This document shows, piece by piece, positions 1-9,594 of a stretch of 64,000 nt of DNA. The first letter of the stretch is position 1; every line of letters begins with the position of its first letter. The translations under genes and the position numbers were made by a program. This stretch comes from a virus. Location of the stretch: positions 1 through 64,000 of IMG/VR virus record IMGVR_UViG_3300020416_000001. The stretch is one strand, 5' to 3'. A model generated the notes under the pieces. It was not told where the DNA came from and made no database searches. It saw nothing but the letters and a program-made list of their open reading frames with translations.

Positions 1-90
1 TTCGGTTCTGGTGGTAAAGATCTTAAAGATGAGATCAAAGAACACGCAAGAATGCACGAACTAGGAATCGCTCACGACCATAAGAAATGA
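1..90 (+). CDS. C-terminal fragment of an unidentified protein
   Basis: The frame is open from the first base and ends at the TGA at 88-90, giving the last 29 residues of a gene that starts outside the window. The tail is charged and His-rich and ends HDHKK. Its stop overlaps the next start (ATGA, 87-90), which is typical of translationally coupled phage genes. Too little is left to name a function. Confidence 0.7.
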   Translation, partial: FGSGGKDLKDEIKEHARMHELGIAHDHKK

Positions 91-314
91 AGAAAGTAGA
101 AAATTACGAACAACTCATCCAACGCTTCACAAAGCGTACTATGCAACTCTCAGCGAGAAATGCAGAGTTACAAAAGTCCTATGATGAGTATGTTAAAAAT
201 GAGAATGACCTCAAAAGACTTGAGGGTTCTTTACAGGCAATCGAGTACGTCGCTTATGGTAAAATGCCTGGGGACGGAAACCACGACAAATTCAAAGACC
301 ACAAACCAGAGTGA
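87..314 (+). CDS. small coiled-coil hypothetical protein
   Basis: A 75-aa charged protein with no recognised family. The first half (roughly residues 5-50) has heptad-like spacing of Leu/Met/Tyr among Lys, Glu and Arg and is probably helical or coiled-coil; the Gly/His/Lys-rich tail is probably disordered. It starts in an ATGA overlap with the gene before, and its stop overlaps the next start (GTGA), so it belongs to a coupled operon. No signal peptide or membrane segment is visible. Confidence 0.65.
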   Translation: MKKVENYEQLIQRFTKRTMQLSARNAELQKSYDEYVKNENDLKRLEGSLQAIEYVAYGKMPGDGNHDKFKDHKPE

Positions 315-559
315 CCGAGTATGAAAAGAGAGCACTTGATCCGTGTTGGCAACACAAACAAACGTGCATCGCTGTATTCCCCATCAGTTCACACGACACT
401 AGTTGGTTATATCGTAGAGAAGATGGAACATATTACTGGCAGCATCATCGAAAGAACGAAGAGGACGACCGATTCGTAGATGCTGAAGGTATTCAGTTGA
501 CTCTCTTTGGCAGTCCAGAACTGTCAAAGGAGTTTATTATGAAAGCATTATTTGAGTAA
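311..559 (+). CDS. hypothetical protein, GTG start
   Basis: An 82-aa protein rich in Trp, Tyr and His (WLYRREDGTYYWQHH near residues 32-46). It starts with GTG at 311, overlapping the TGA of the previous gene, which supports this start over any internal ATG. I do not recognise a family. The soluble, aromatic-rich composition does not point to a membrane or DNA-binding role. A weak late-promoter-like AGTAAATA spans its stop codon (554-561), ahead of the glutaredoxin-like gene. Confidence 0.65.
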   Translation: MTEYEKRALDPCWQHKQTCIAVFPISSHDTSWLYRREDGTYYWQHHRKNEEDDRFVDAEGIQLTLFGSPELSKEFIMKALFE

Positions 560-583
560 ATAGTATTACCAATCGAAAAACGA

Positions 584-823
584 ATGACGTACCCAAATGC
601 TGTCCTTTATAGCAATGGTTCACAAGAATGTGAGAGAGCAGAACAACTGCTAAACGCAAATAATTTTGATTTCCAGACATATAAACTAGGTTTACACTTC
701 ACACAGAAAGCATTTGAACAGGAATTTGGTTCAGATGCAGAATATCCACAAATTTCGATTGGTGCACGACACATTGGTAGTCTAAAAGGTACGCTTCAAC
801 ACCTCTATCTCCAACGTGTATAA
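584..823 (+). CDS. glutaredoxin-like protein with a degenerate active site
   Basis: A 79-aa protein with the size and layout of phage glutaredoxins: a first strand ending VLYS, an active-site helix, the cis-proline strand YPQISIG (about residues 54-60) and a glycine-containing HIGSLKG turn. Canonical glutaredoxins have CPYC or CGFS. Here the aligned segment reads SQECERA (about 13-19), so the N-terminal nucleophilic Cys is Ser and only one Cys remains. Glutaredoxins reduce disulfides with glutathione, and this protein probably cannot do so by the usual mechanism. It may have become a structural or binding protein. The fold is inferred from the pattern only. Confidence 0.7.
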   Translation: MTYPNAVLYSNGSQECERAEQLLNANNFDFQTYKLGLHFTQKAFEQEFGSDAEYPQISIGARHIGSLKGTLQHLYLQRV

Positions 824-826
824 ATA
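819..826 (+). promoter_or_regulatory. T4-type late promoter TATAAATA
   Basis: An exact TATAAATA octamer overlaps the end of the glutaredoxin-like gene and lies 29 bases upstream of the GTG of the first structural gene. T4-like phages read such octamers with the gp55 late sigma factor and the sliding clamp. Confidence 0.7.
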
Positions 827-854
827 AGATTGTATAAAATAGCGCCTGAGTTAA

Positions 855-2180
855 GTGGGAACAAAAAGAATTTCACAATTAGAGACTCTGGCAGATGCCG
901 TGCTTACGGGAGAGGCAATCCTTCCCGTTGTGATTTCTGACCCTCTGATTCCGAATAGAAAAGCAAAAATTAATCAACTTTTCAAAGGTGTATCGGCAGG
1001 AAGTCAGTCCCAACCTGGACTAGCGTTCGATTTGGACAGGGACACAGGACTATATCAGAATGCATATGATGAGATAGGTATTGCTTTTGGTACATCAAGT
1101 ATGTACTATAGAAAGCAACCTAACGCTGACGGTTCTGCTACGATCAGGATGATTGCGGGGGATACTACAAGTGCCAACGTAAACATCGATATGCGTCCAC
1201 AGGGATCTGGTAGATTCCTAGTCAATGGACCTGCTGAGTTCCAAGATGTCAACCTGCTGATTGCAGATGACCAGAACCCAGACAAGAAAGCAAAATTTGA
1301 AGTCTCTGGTGTTTCTACTGGTGCAGGTATTCGTACCTTCGCACTTCCAAGCACAGGTAACTTTACATCAACAACTCTTGTTGGTAATGATACTGCTCAG
1401 ACTCTAAGTAGCAAGACAATCATCATCAAAGATGGTGACTTGAGGGTTACTGGATCATCTGACACATCTAAAATCGCGTTATTTGAGTGTGACTCTTGGG
1501 AATCCCCTGGAACTCACATTTATAGATTACCTGACTATGGTTCTGGTGTTGCACAATCAACACTTCTTGATACTATTACTCAACAGAATGTTAGTAATAA
1601 AAACTTTATTAATCCCTCAATCAGTAACATTGAGTCTGGAGACCCTGAGAATCCGACACCACAAGTCACATTCCAATCTGGTGATGTAACTTCTAATCGT
1701 ATTGTCACATTCCCCGACCAGTCACTTACTGTCGCAGGTACTGAGGCATCACAGGTATTCAAAAACAAAGAATATGCTGATCCTAGATTCGCAGATGGAA
1801 CTGACGTTACTAAACGTATCCAGTTTGATCTCTCTGCTATCTCAGGAACAACACTCTTACGTTATTCATTCCCACATAACAATCTAAACGTACCTATCTC
1901 TGAGAACAATGTAGTTCTTACTGAGAAGGCACAACAAGTTATTGAAAATAAATCTGTTATCGGTCTCCAACTTATCAGTGGAGATAACGATCAGAACAAG
2001 ATTAATTTTGTCCTAGATAATGTAGAAGGCACACGTTCAATCAGATTCCCGAATGCTGATGCGACGCTGCTATCAACCGAAAACGTTACAACTCTTGGTG
2101 TTAGTTTCGGTGGTTCAATTTCTGCTCCCGATCTTGGTGGTAGATTAAGATTACAACAACACTTTTTCTCTGGTTTCTAA
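855..2180 (+). CDS. virion structural protein (tail fibre/baseplate-associated)
   Basis: A 441-aa protein starting with GTG (MGTKRISQLETL), directly downstream of a late promoter. The N-terminal 60 residues (RISQLETLADAVLTGEAILP, then a short helix) are followed by repetitive beta-strand sequence rich in Ser, Thr, Asn and Gly (VNLLIADDQNPDKKAKFEV, IIIKDGDLRVTGSSD), as in phage fibre shafts. It has no signal peptide. It is the first of six consecutive structural genes and probably belongs to the tail-fibre or baseplate-edge assembly. I cannot match it to a specific T4 gene product. Confidence 0.75.
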   Translation: MGTKRISQLETLADAVLTGEAILPVVISDPLIPNRKAKINQLFKGVSAGSQSQPGLAFDLDRDTGLYQNAYDEIGIAFGTSSMYYRKQPNADGSATIRMIAGDTTSANVNIDMRPQGSGRFLVNGPAEFQDVNLLIADDQNPDKKAKFEVSGVSTGAGIRTFALPSTGNFTSTTLVGNDTAQTLSSKTIIIKDGDLRVTGSSDTSKIALFECDSWESPGTHIYRLPDYGSGVAQSTLLDTITQQNVSNKNFINPSISNIESGDPENPTPQVTFQSGDVTSNRIVTFPDQSLTVAGTEASQVFKNKEYADPRFADGTDVTKRIQFDLSAISGTTLLRYSFPHNNLNVPISENNVVLTEKAQQVIENKSVIGLQLISGDNDQNKINFVLDNVEGTRSIRFPNADATLLSTENVTTLGVSFGGSISAPDLGGRLRLQQHFFSGF

Positions 2181-2183
2181 AAA

Positions 2184-4097
2184 ATGAGCGCAGGTAGACT
2201 CGCTGCATCCGCCCCTGCAGCAACAACAAATACTGTGCTGTACTCAACCGATGCGTTGACGACAGCATCCACTGTACTACTCGCAGCGGAAAGAGGTGGA
2301 TCCGCAGCGACATATCGTGTTGGTCTCAAGGACTACACACAGCAACTAACTCTCAACGCAAGTAATTACAAGTTTAATAGAGGCAACCCAGTTTCTACAT
2401 ACAAACTTGAGATTGCACCTGGGATTTCTAGATCCGATGCAACCCCTGGTTTAGGTATTGCTTCTTCAGACTTTGCTAAAACGGCATCAGTCTTGGACGT
2501 TGTTGTAGATACAAGCGTTATCACAAACTATGTGAAGGTAAAGACATATACTTCTATTGGTATTGATTCAACTGGTATCTCAGGAACGTTTCAGGGCGGT
2601 GAAACTGTAACTGGTGGTACTTCAGGTGTCACTGCTACATTCCGTGGTATCGGGACCACAATGAGTATCGAGATTGCAGACATCGCTTCTGGTGCTACTA
2701 CACTGAAAGTATCTGATGGTTCAGCATCTGTTGGTTCTTCATATTTCGTTCTATCAGATGGTGTAAACGGATATACCCCTGAGATTATTCAAGTTGGTAC
2801 TCCTACTTTCTACAGTGGTACAACTGGTGGTGCTAACGTAACTGTCACACGAGCACAGTTTGGTACATCTGCTGCTGCACACAGATCAGGACAGATGGTT
2901 TCCTTCTATCAGGATGCAGGTACAACTACCACTATCAACGAAGGTGCACAGTTCCAAGTAGCAGACACTACACTGACTGTTACTGATGCAACTGTGGTTG
3001 TGTCTGGTCAGTATATTCGTGTTGGTAACGAGATTATGCTTGTTACTGGTGTTACTGGTAATGACCTCTCAGTTACTAGAGGACAGTTCGGAACTACTGA
3101 CGCTGCACACGCTGATGGTGCAACTGTGATTCCTATGTCACAAGGAAGTCAGGCGATGGTCAACTGGTTTGATGCTGCTGAAACTCTCACAGGTGGTACT
3201 TCTGCTGCTACTGTTGATACTCAGTTCACTGCAACTGCAAGTGCTATCTACACAACTGGATTTGTGTGGGGCACAGTTGCAGGACAGGAGGTCGTTCCTT
3301 CTACATTCTCGATGGATGTTGAGAGAACATATAGATTTGATCAGTCAGATTCATCAAACACTTCACTTCCTCTTAGATTCTCTGATACACAAGAGGGTAC
3401 AGGAGCAACTCCAGTTGCGGGTACTGAGTACACAACTGGCGTAACGAAGTCTGGTACTGCAGGCACGGACGGTATCATCGATATTATTCCTGATACTCAG
3501 TCACCAAACCCACTGTATTACTACGCTGAGGGAACTGCTTCAACTCAAGGTAGTACAGTATATTCTGCTGCACTAACTATCGTTCAAGATCCACAGTACA
3601 CTGAGATTCTTCTCTACGACATCGTAGGAACTTGGGTTACTGGTGATACTTTCTTGGTTGGTACATCAACAATCACAGTTGGTACTGTAACTGGTGGTAA
3701 GTATGGTTGGGTTACCGACTGGACTGCACCAGTCCTATCAGTCTCTCTTGGACCTGGGTCTGCAGCATTTGCAGGATCCGATACATTTGTAGATACACCA
3801 CCTGAGCAGGGTGGTGAAAGAAGTACCGTTACTGTTAACTCGGTCACGCAACCGTCAGATCTTGCCACGGAAGATTACATTTATTATGACTTTGCTATCG
3901 GTGCAAATGGTGCCAACAAACACAGTGGAATTGTTGTAGGACCTAATTCACATATCGTGGTCTATGCATCAAGTGCAGATCTATCATTCCAAGTGAATGG
4001 ATTTGAGAACCAAGTCAACGATTTCCTACCTGATCAGTACAACCAAGCAGCAGCAGGTGGTGGTGGCGCAGGTGGTGGCGGTGGTGCTGCACCCTAA
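2184..4097 (+). CDS. virion structural protein with duplicated beta modules and poly-Gly tail
   Basis: A 637-aa protein rich in Thr, Gly, Val and Ala with no membrane segments, probably a beta-structured virion protein. Residues of about 168-238 and 255-318 are two copies of one module, each ending in an RGQFGT/RAQFGT...AAH..G motif. A related module (about residues 825-890) occurs in the 6920-aa structural protein at 42311. The C-terminus (IVVGPNSHIVVYAS...VNGF) resembles the closing strand of phage collar or sheath-type beta domains and is followed by a GGGGAGGGGG tail. It sits three bases after the previous gene, in the late structural operon. Confidence 0.75.
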   Translation: MSAGRLAASAPAATTNTVLYSTDALTTASTVLLAAERGGSAATYRVGLKDYTQQLTLNASNYKFNRGNPVSTYKLEIAPGISRSDATPGLGIASSDFAKTASVLDVVVDTSVITNYVKVKTYTSIGIDSTGISGTFQGGETVTGGTSGVTATFRGIGTTMSIEIADIASGATTLKVSDGSASVGSSYFVLSDGVNGYTPEIIQVGTPTFYSGTTGGANVTVTRAQFGTSAAAHRSGQMVSFYQDAGTTTTINEGAQFQVADTTLTVTDATVVVSGQYIRVGNEIMLVTGVTGNDLSVTRGQFGTTDAAHADGATVIPMSQGSQAMVNWFDAAETLTGGTSAATVDTQFTATASAIYTTGFVWGTVAGQEVVPSTFSMDVERTYRFDQSDSSNTSLPLRFSDTQEGTGATPVAGTEYTTGVTKSGTAGTDGIIDIIPDTQSPNPLYYYAEGTASTQGSTVYSAALTIVQDPQYTEILLYDIVGTWVTGDTFLVGTSTITVGTVTGGKYGWVTDWTAPVLSVSLGPGSAAFAGSDTFVDTPPEQGGERSTVTVNSVTQPSDLATEDYIYYDFAIGANGANKHSGIVVGPNSHIVVYASSADLSFQVNGFENQVNDFLPDQYNQAAAGGGGAGGGGGAAP

Positions 4098-4108
4098 TCC
4101 AGAACCTG

Positions 4109-4116
4109 AATAAATA
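4109..4116 (+). promoter_or_regulatory. late promoter variant AATAAATA
   Basis: AATAAATA in the 42-bp gap before the 1191-aa gene, 23 bases upstream of its ATG. It differs from the T4 late octamer by one base. Confidence 0.55.
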
Positions 4117-4139
4117 ACCATATAGAAGGACTCCCATAG

Positions 4140-7100
4140 ATGGCACTAACACGTCTTAAAAATATCATCACGTCTAGGACGGGTCGTATTATATACGTCA
4201 ACCCTGACGACTTTGATGCATCGGATGCATATGACAACCGAGGTAACTCAGCATTGCGTCCATTTAAGACGTTGCAACGTGCCTTCCTTGAGGTATCGAG
4301 ATTTTCATATAGAGTTGGACTTAGTAATGACGAATTTGACGCTTTCAGTATATACCTTTACCCTTCCGAATACGTTCTAGATAACAGACCAGGGACAAGT
4401 AATTTTAACGAGATCACACCATTTGACGAGAACACTAACTTTGATCTCACTTCTCCTAACAATATTCTTTACAAGTTCAACTCCGTAGATGGTGGTATCA
4501 TCGTCCCAAGGGGTTGTTCTGTTGTGGGATCTGACCTTAGAAGAACTAAGATCATTCCTAAGTATGTTCCATATCCTACTATTAACGCATCACTTGGTAT
4601 CACAGGTGCAAACGAACCAACAGCGTCAGCAATCTTCAGACTGACTGGTGGTACTTATTTCTGGCAGATGTCCTTCTTTGATGGGGACAATAACGGTGTA
4701 TATTATAGAGGAGATGTTGCAGATACCATTGCACCTAACTTCTCACACCACAAGATTACTTGTTTTGAGTATGCTACGGTTAATGACCTAGATCTATTCT
4801 ATCAAAAGATCTCAAAGGCATACGCAACAATTCCAGATACCTCTGGTACTATCGCACAAGACCAGTTACAGGCAAGGGTCGAGGAAAACAGAATCGTTGG
4901 TCCGATCTCCGACGAATTCCGAGTTTCTCAGATCATTAGAAACGGTCAGACTGCTACAGCATTTACAGTTGATATTCAGGACAACCCTGTCAACCACGGA
5001 TTCTCAGTTGGTGTTGCTGTTAATATTTCAGGTGTAACAGGACCGACTGAAGCGGACTCTAATCTATACAACGGATCATTCCTAGTTACCTCAGCACAAG
5101 GTAATCAGTTCACGTATCAGATGTCAGCAGAACCGTCAGGTAATGCAATCGGATCCAACGTGTTGGTGAAGGTTGAAATTGATACTGTTGACTCTGCATC
5201 ACCATATGTGTTCAACTGCTCACTCCGCTCAGTGTGGGGTATTTGTGGTATGCACGCAGATGGTTCAAAGGCAACTGGTTTCAAATCGATGGTGGTTGCC
5301 CAGTTCACTGGTATCTCACTTCAGAAAGATGACAGAGCATTCGTTTTATACAACCCCTCTACTGGAAACTATGAAGCACAAGCTTCAGGTTCTGGTGCAC
5401 ACATTAACGGACTTTGTAAGTACCGCAAAGGATGGCGTCACGTCCATATCAGAGCATCAAACGACTCGTTCATTCAGGTTGTTTCTGTCTTTGCTGTTGG
5501 ATTTGGTGATCATTTCTTTAGCGATAGCGGTGGCGACCTTTCGATTACTAACTCAAACAGTAATTTCGGAAATACAAGTCTTCGTTCCAAAGGATTCAAA
5601 TCAGCAGCATTCACAAAAGACAAAGCAGGACAGATCACCCACGTCATACCCCCCAAGGATATATCAGACGTAGCAGAGATCTCTATCAACTGGGTTACAT
5701 TTGATATTAACAAGATTCGTGCTGCAGCAGACCCAACTAAACTATATCTCTACGGATACACAAACGAGAATGCGAAACCCCCTTCTAAGATTCAGGGTTA
5801 TACCATTGGTGCTCGTAGAGATTCACCTACACTTCCTGACAAGATTAACGTTCTGTTGATCGCTTCAGGTGCGAACTCACCTACAACTCACACAGCGAAG
5901 ATTGATCCATCTGGACAGGATGTCACAGGTACATCCCCAGGTGATGACAACTCACCTATCAAGTATGATGCCAACCAGTCCAACTGGTATCTTCAGGTTG
6001 ACTCAAACCAGAATGACATCTATACAACTCTAATCGCAAATAGTCAGTATCAAAATCTTGGATTCACACCCACATCATTCATTAGAAGAGTACCCGACGC
6101 AAGAGACCTCAAAGATAGAATCTACAGATTTAGATATGTACTGGACAAGGATGCATTCCCGATTCCTAGACAACCCATTACTGGTTTCGTGGTACAACCT
6201 AGATCTTCAGAGACTAACTCACCTGCATATGACAAAACATATTACATCTATGAAGTAGAAACCTATCAAGAGTTTGAAAGAGGTGTCAGGGATGGTATCT
6301 ATTATCTTACATTCTTGAATGCGTCGGTTTCACCTTCAACTTCTAACTTCGATGACTTTGCATTCTCTCAACAAACAGTCGATCTATATCCCGCATTTGA
6401 TAGAGATAACCCAGTTGCAGACCCAGGTCCTGCTGTATCAGTTGCTGACAACGATGTACTTGGTGTTGTTACTACAACTGACGGTGCTTCACCAACACCT
6501 AATCAGAATACCAAACTTTCTATCACCAAAGAAACAACACAGTTCTTCTTACTTGAACAGGAAAACAACTTAGGATATAACACAACATCTAATACACTGA
6601 ATAGTATTGTTGTTACAGGACGTCTTGGTGATGAAGAAGAGAGAAAGATCCCTCTGAAACTGAATGCTGATAACTCAGTAGCACCTATTCTATGTGAACT
6701 ACGAAGATACTCCATCCTTAGAGCATCTGGACATACGTTTGAGTATCTTGGTTTCGGACCAGGGAACTACTCAACAGCGTTCCCATCTACACAGGTGGAA
6801 GTTCTATCACCTGCACAGGTCAGACTGTCACAGTCTCTGAAAGAAGCAGCAGGTGTTGCATACTACTCAGGTGTTAACTCTGACGGTGAACTATTCGTTG
6901 GTAACCAAGTTATCAACCCAGTTACAGGTCAGATCACCAACGAAGATATTGCACAGTTGAACGTCTTGGGTGAAGAAGGAACAACTATTGAAACCTTCTC
7001 CGAGATCGTTCTTACTGATAAGTTGACTGTTATTGGTGGTGCATCCAACCAGTTAGAATCAGTCTTCTCTGGTCCAGTTACATTCCAAAAGAGAATTACT

Positions 7101-7715
7101 GCTCAGGAGAATATTCAGACTCTGAAGTTGACTTACTCCAACGACGATGGAACTGTACTAAAGCAGACGTTCCTTGCAGAAGATGATGGGTCAGGTCAAC
7201 CAGATATTGACTCTGCATTGGCATTTAATGATGGTGATATTATCTATAACATTGACTGGCAGGCAGGTGATTCACTTGGTTGGATCTATGATGCAGGTGT
7301 GTGGTACAAGTTCGGTATGACAGATACTGGACCTATCACTGCTCGTAGGTTCTCAGGTGTTACTAACTATGGTATTGGAATGGCACCTGATGCTTCCAAT
7401 AGAATGAAGATCAGTGGTAATACATTCATTTCTGGTGACCTTGATGTTACTGGTAAGTATGGTTCTGCTGATAAGTATAGACTCGCAACGGGTCTTGCTA
7501 ACAATAATAACGGGGTCACATACAATGGCAACGGATCTACATCATCCTTTGCAATTTCCCCAGGGCACACCTCTTATTCTGTTCTTGTATTCTTGAATGG
7601 TGTTGCTCAAATCCCAGGAACTGACTACCAAGTCAGCGGTAACTCTGTTGACTTCTCAATCGGTACACCCCCTTCTACTGGTGATGTGATCCAGATCAGG
7701 GAGTTGGTCATCTAA
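4140..7715 (+). CDS. large virion structural protein, probable tail fibre
   Basis: A 1191-aa protein. The N-terminus (GRIIYVNPDDFDASDAYDN, then LRPFKTLQRAFLEVSRFS) resembles the start of right-handed beta-helix fibre proteins, where a series of turns is laid down after an 'all-in-order' helix. About residues 280-345 carry a module (HGFSVGVAVNISG...YNGSFLVTS) also found near residue 970 of the 6920-aa protein. The C-terminal 90 residues hold a fibre-tip module with FLNGVAQIPGTDYQVSGNSV, also seen in several places in the giant protein. It has its own late promoter. Likely a long fibre or peripheral baseplate component; the exact role is unknown. Confidence 0.8.
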   Translation: MALTRLKNIITSRTGRIIYVNPDDFDASDAYDNRGNSALRPFKTLQRAFLEVSRFSYRVGLSNDEFDAFSIYLYPSEYVLDNRPGTSNFNEITPFDENTNFDLTSPNNILYKFNSVDGGIIVPRGCSVVGSDLRRTKIIPKYVPYPTINASLGITGANEPTASAIFRLTGGTYFWQMSFFDGDNNGVYYRGDVADTIAPNFSHHKITCFEYATVNDLDLFYQKISKAYATIPDTSGTIAQDQLQARVEENRIVGPISDEFRVSQIIRNGQTATAFTVDIQDNPVNHGFSVGVAVNISGVTGPTEADSNLYNGSFLVTSAQGNQFTYQMSAEPSGNAIGSNVLVKVEIDTVDSASPYVFNCSLRSVWGICGMHADGSKATGFKSMVVAQFTGISLQKDDRAFVLYNPSTGNYEAQASGSGAHINGLCKYRKGWRHVHIRASNDSFIQVVSVFAVGFGDHFFSDSGGDLSITNSNSNFGNTSLRSKGFKSAAFTKDKAGQITHVIPPKDISDVAEISINWVTFDINKIRAAADPTKLYLYGYTNENAKPPSKIQGYTIGARRDSPTLPDKINVLLIASGANSPTTHTAKIDPSGQDVTGTSPGDDNSPIKYDANQSNWYLQVDSNQNDIYTTLIANSQYQNLGFTPTSFIRRVPDARDLKDRIYRFRYVLDKDAFPIPRQPITGFVVQPRSSETNSPAYDKTYYIYEVETYQEFERGVRDGIYYLTFLNASVSPSTSNFDDFAFSQQTVDLYPAFDRDNPVADPGPAVSVADNDVLGVVTTTDGASPTPNQNTKLSITKETTQFFLLEQENNLGYNTTSNTLNSIVVTGRLGDEEERKIPLKLNADNSVAPILCELRRYSILRASGHTFEYLGFGPGNYSTAFPSTQVEVLSPAQVRLSQSLKEAAGVAYYSGVNSDGELFVGNQVINPVTGQITNEDIAQLNVLGEEGTTIETFSEIVLTDKLTVIGGASNQLESVFSGPVTFQKRITAQENIQTLKLTYSNDDGTVLKQTFLAEDDGSGQPDIDSALAFNDGDIIYNIDWQAGDSLGWIYDAGVWYKFGMTDTGPITARRFSGVTNYGIGMAPDASNRMKISGNTFISGDLDVTGKYGSADKYRLATGLANNNNGVTYNGNGSTSSFAISPGHTSYSVLVFLNGVAQIPGTDYQVSGNSVDFSIGTPPSTGDVIQIRELVI

Positions 7716-7718
7716 ATA
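7711..7718 (+). promoter_or_regulatory. late promoter TCTAAATA
   Basis: TCTAAATA overlaps the stop of the preceding gene, 23 bases before the ATG at 7742. CTAAATA-type octamers recur at several gene starts in this window and fit a late promoter. Confidence 0.5.
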
Positions 7719-7741
7719 GTAACAGGAAGTAGTAGGATCCT

Positions 7742-8608
7742 ATGTCAACAAAGATTAATGGTAATCAGATACAGGCGACGACCAGAGGTTTGGTCGAAGC
7801 GTGGTCTATTTCCGAACAACTAAATCTACCCGCACTGAACCAGTCAGCAGTTAATGCTCTGGGAACTCCTGCCTTTGGTACTTTGATCTACAATAGTACC
7901 GAGGATATGGCACAGATCTACAAACAGGATGCCAATCAAGGTAACCCTGGTTGGACTGATGTTGGTGGAGGTGGTCCTGCTATTGGTGAAGGTTCTATCA
8001 TTAGAACTAACGGTACAAATATTTCAGAGAACTTAACTGTTGGTCCAACTGCAAACGGCGGTGTAGAATTCACAAACGGTTTTTCAGCAGGTCCAATACA
8101 AATCGATTCAGGTTATACAGTCACGATTGAAAATGGAGCATCGTGGACTATGCTTGGAGACGACGATCTTTCCTACGCTGAGTTCGTTGACATTGAGTCA
8201 CAGCACGCTACTTTCACTGGTACACTTCATTACGGTGAAACAAAAGAAAGCGTTTACTATTACACAACAAGTGGTTCTATAACCCACGACTACAATAATT
8301 CAAACTCTATCTGGATCAACAAAACAGGAGGTGGTAACTTTACTATCAGTTTCACTAACGTTCCTACTGATGGTGCACACGCATATGGTATGACGGTTGC
8401 TATCAAACAGCAGGGTGGTGAAGGTATTCCAACTTCAGTCAATATAAACGGACAGTCAACAACTATATACTGGTCAGGAGGTAATCAACCTTCTTGGGGA
8501 AGCGATGATACTTATGTTGTTGTATCATTTGCTCTCATCTATACACCTAACACTAACTTCCATTCATTTACTGTGATGGGTTCTGCTACTGGTTATTATC
8601 AAGCATAA
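7742..8608 (+). CDS. tail fibre-like protein
   Basis: A 288-aa protein. Residues 1-60 (MSTKINGNQIQATTRGLVEAWSIS, then GTPAFGTLIYNSTEDMAQIYK) look like an attachment domain with a small 'image-of-data' beta motif common in phage fibres. A segment near residue 120 (IQIDSGYTVTIENGASWTML) is a classic cyanophage fibre repeat strand. The second half is a predicted beta domain with many Thr and Asn. It is followed after two bases by the glycine-rich gene, so the pair may form one distal fibre unit. Confidence 0.7.
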   Translation: MSTKINGNQIQATTRGLVEAWSISEQLNLPALNQSAVNALGTPAFGTLIYNSTEDMAQIYKQDANQGNPGWTDVGGGGPAIGEGSIIRTNGTNISENLTVGPTANGGVEFTNGFSAGPIQIDSGYTVTIENGASWTMLGDDDLSYAEFVDIESQHATFTGTLHYGETKESVYYYTTSGSITHDYNNSNSIWINKTGGGNFTISFTNVPTDGAHAYGMTVAIKQQGGEGIPTSVNINGQSTTIYWSGGNQPSWGSDDTYVVVSFALIYTPNTNFHSFTVMGSATGYYQA

Positions 8609-8610
8609 TT

Positions 8611-9591
8611 ATGTCAACTAATATTGGATATTCTGGGATGTTTAATCCCTTTGGTTCTTCCTTAGGTTCTCGTGGAGCAGGGGCAGGCGGAGGTGGTGCG
8701 GTTAGACTTATTGCTGATGATAACGGAACTGTTTTCGATCAAGCATACGAAGGAAAAAACTTTAGATTCCATAGGTTTACGAGTACAGGAGATAATAGTC
8801 TATACATTCGTGGTGGTGCAGGTGGAACTCTATACGCTTGGATGTGGGGTGCTGCAGGTGGTAGAGGTGGACAAGGTGGTGCAAATGGTGGTGCAGGTGG
8901 TTTTTCATATGGAGAGATTCAGGTTCAAAGTTCTTGGATTTCTGAAGGTGGTAGGATGAGAATTTACGTCGGTGGTGGCGGTGGAGGAGGAAACGGTTGC
9001 TACGGATGTTGGGGTGGCGGTGGAAATGGTACTAATGGTTCAGGATATGGTTCAGGAGGACGTGGTACACACGCTTCTTGTAGTGGATGTTCAGCAGGTG
9101 GAGGAGGAGGTGGAGCAGCATCTATGCTCTTCTCACCTCTAGGTGTCAATATGAATGAAGGAAATATTCTCCAAGTCGCAGCAGGCGGTGGTGGAGGAGG
9201 AGGTCGTGAAGGTTGTGGTGGTGCAGGAAACGGTGGAGCAGGTGGACAGAGAGGAGCAAACGGACAATGTGGTTCACAGGGTGGAGCAATGGGAGGTAAC
9301 AGTGATACCAATGGAGATGAGTGTGGCAGACCAGGGAATGACGCTTCTGGTGGCGGAGGCGGTGGAGGTGGATATAACGCAGGTCAGTGTGGTGGAAACC
9401 CAGGTTGTGACTGCAATGGAGCAGCAGGGGGAGGTGGAGGACAATCTTGGATCTCTTCTCCATACCATACTGGTGGGTATATAAGTAATGGTGACTGGAA
9501 TACCCCAGGTGAGAACTCTTCTCAATTCAGACAAGGTGCTGCACAACCCAATGGTGGTAATGGCATCGTCACTCTTGGTTACCTAGTATAA
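8611..9591 (+). CDS. glycine-rich, cysteine-rich adhesin-like protein
   Basis: A 326-aa protein. The N-terminal 90 residues are ordinary (LIADDNGTVFDQAYEGKNFRF), then LYIRGGAGGTLYAWMWGAAG leads into about 200 residues of Gly-rich runs. Such domains (glycine-rich family, as in the S16 gp38 adhesin) can form sandwiches of polyglycine-II helices and display host-binding loops. Unusually, the runs contain many Cys, often paired (CYGCWGG, CSGCSAGG, CGGNPGCDCNG). The C-terminus (NGIVTLGYLV) is the usual closing strand. Likely host-recognition or particle-surface protein; the antisense Pro-rich frame is an artefact. Confidence 0.75.
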   Translation: MSTNIGYSGMFNPFGSSLGSRGAGAGGGGAVRLIADDNGTVFDQAYEGKNFRFHRFTSTGDNSLYIRGGAGGTLYAWMWGAAGGRGGQGGANGGAGGFSYGEIQVQSSWISEGGRMRIYVGGGGGGGNGCYGCWGGGGNGTNGSGYGSGGRGTHASCSGCSAGGGGGGAASMLFSPLGVNMNEGNILQVAAGGGGGGGREGCGGAGNGGAGGQRGANGQCGSQGGAMGGNSDTNGDECGRPGNDASGGGGGGGGYNAGQCGGNPGCDCNGAAGGGGGQSWISSPYHTGGYISNGDWNTPGENSSQFRQGAAQPNGGNGIVTLGYLV

Positions 9592-9594
9592 ATT

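Noticed and set aside
9000-9546. Pro-rich, Ser/His-rich frames on the minus strand opposite the glycine-rich gene
   Set aside because: They are the shadow of the Gly-codon runs; no ribosome site or promoter faces that way, and nearly all genes here are on the + strand.
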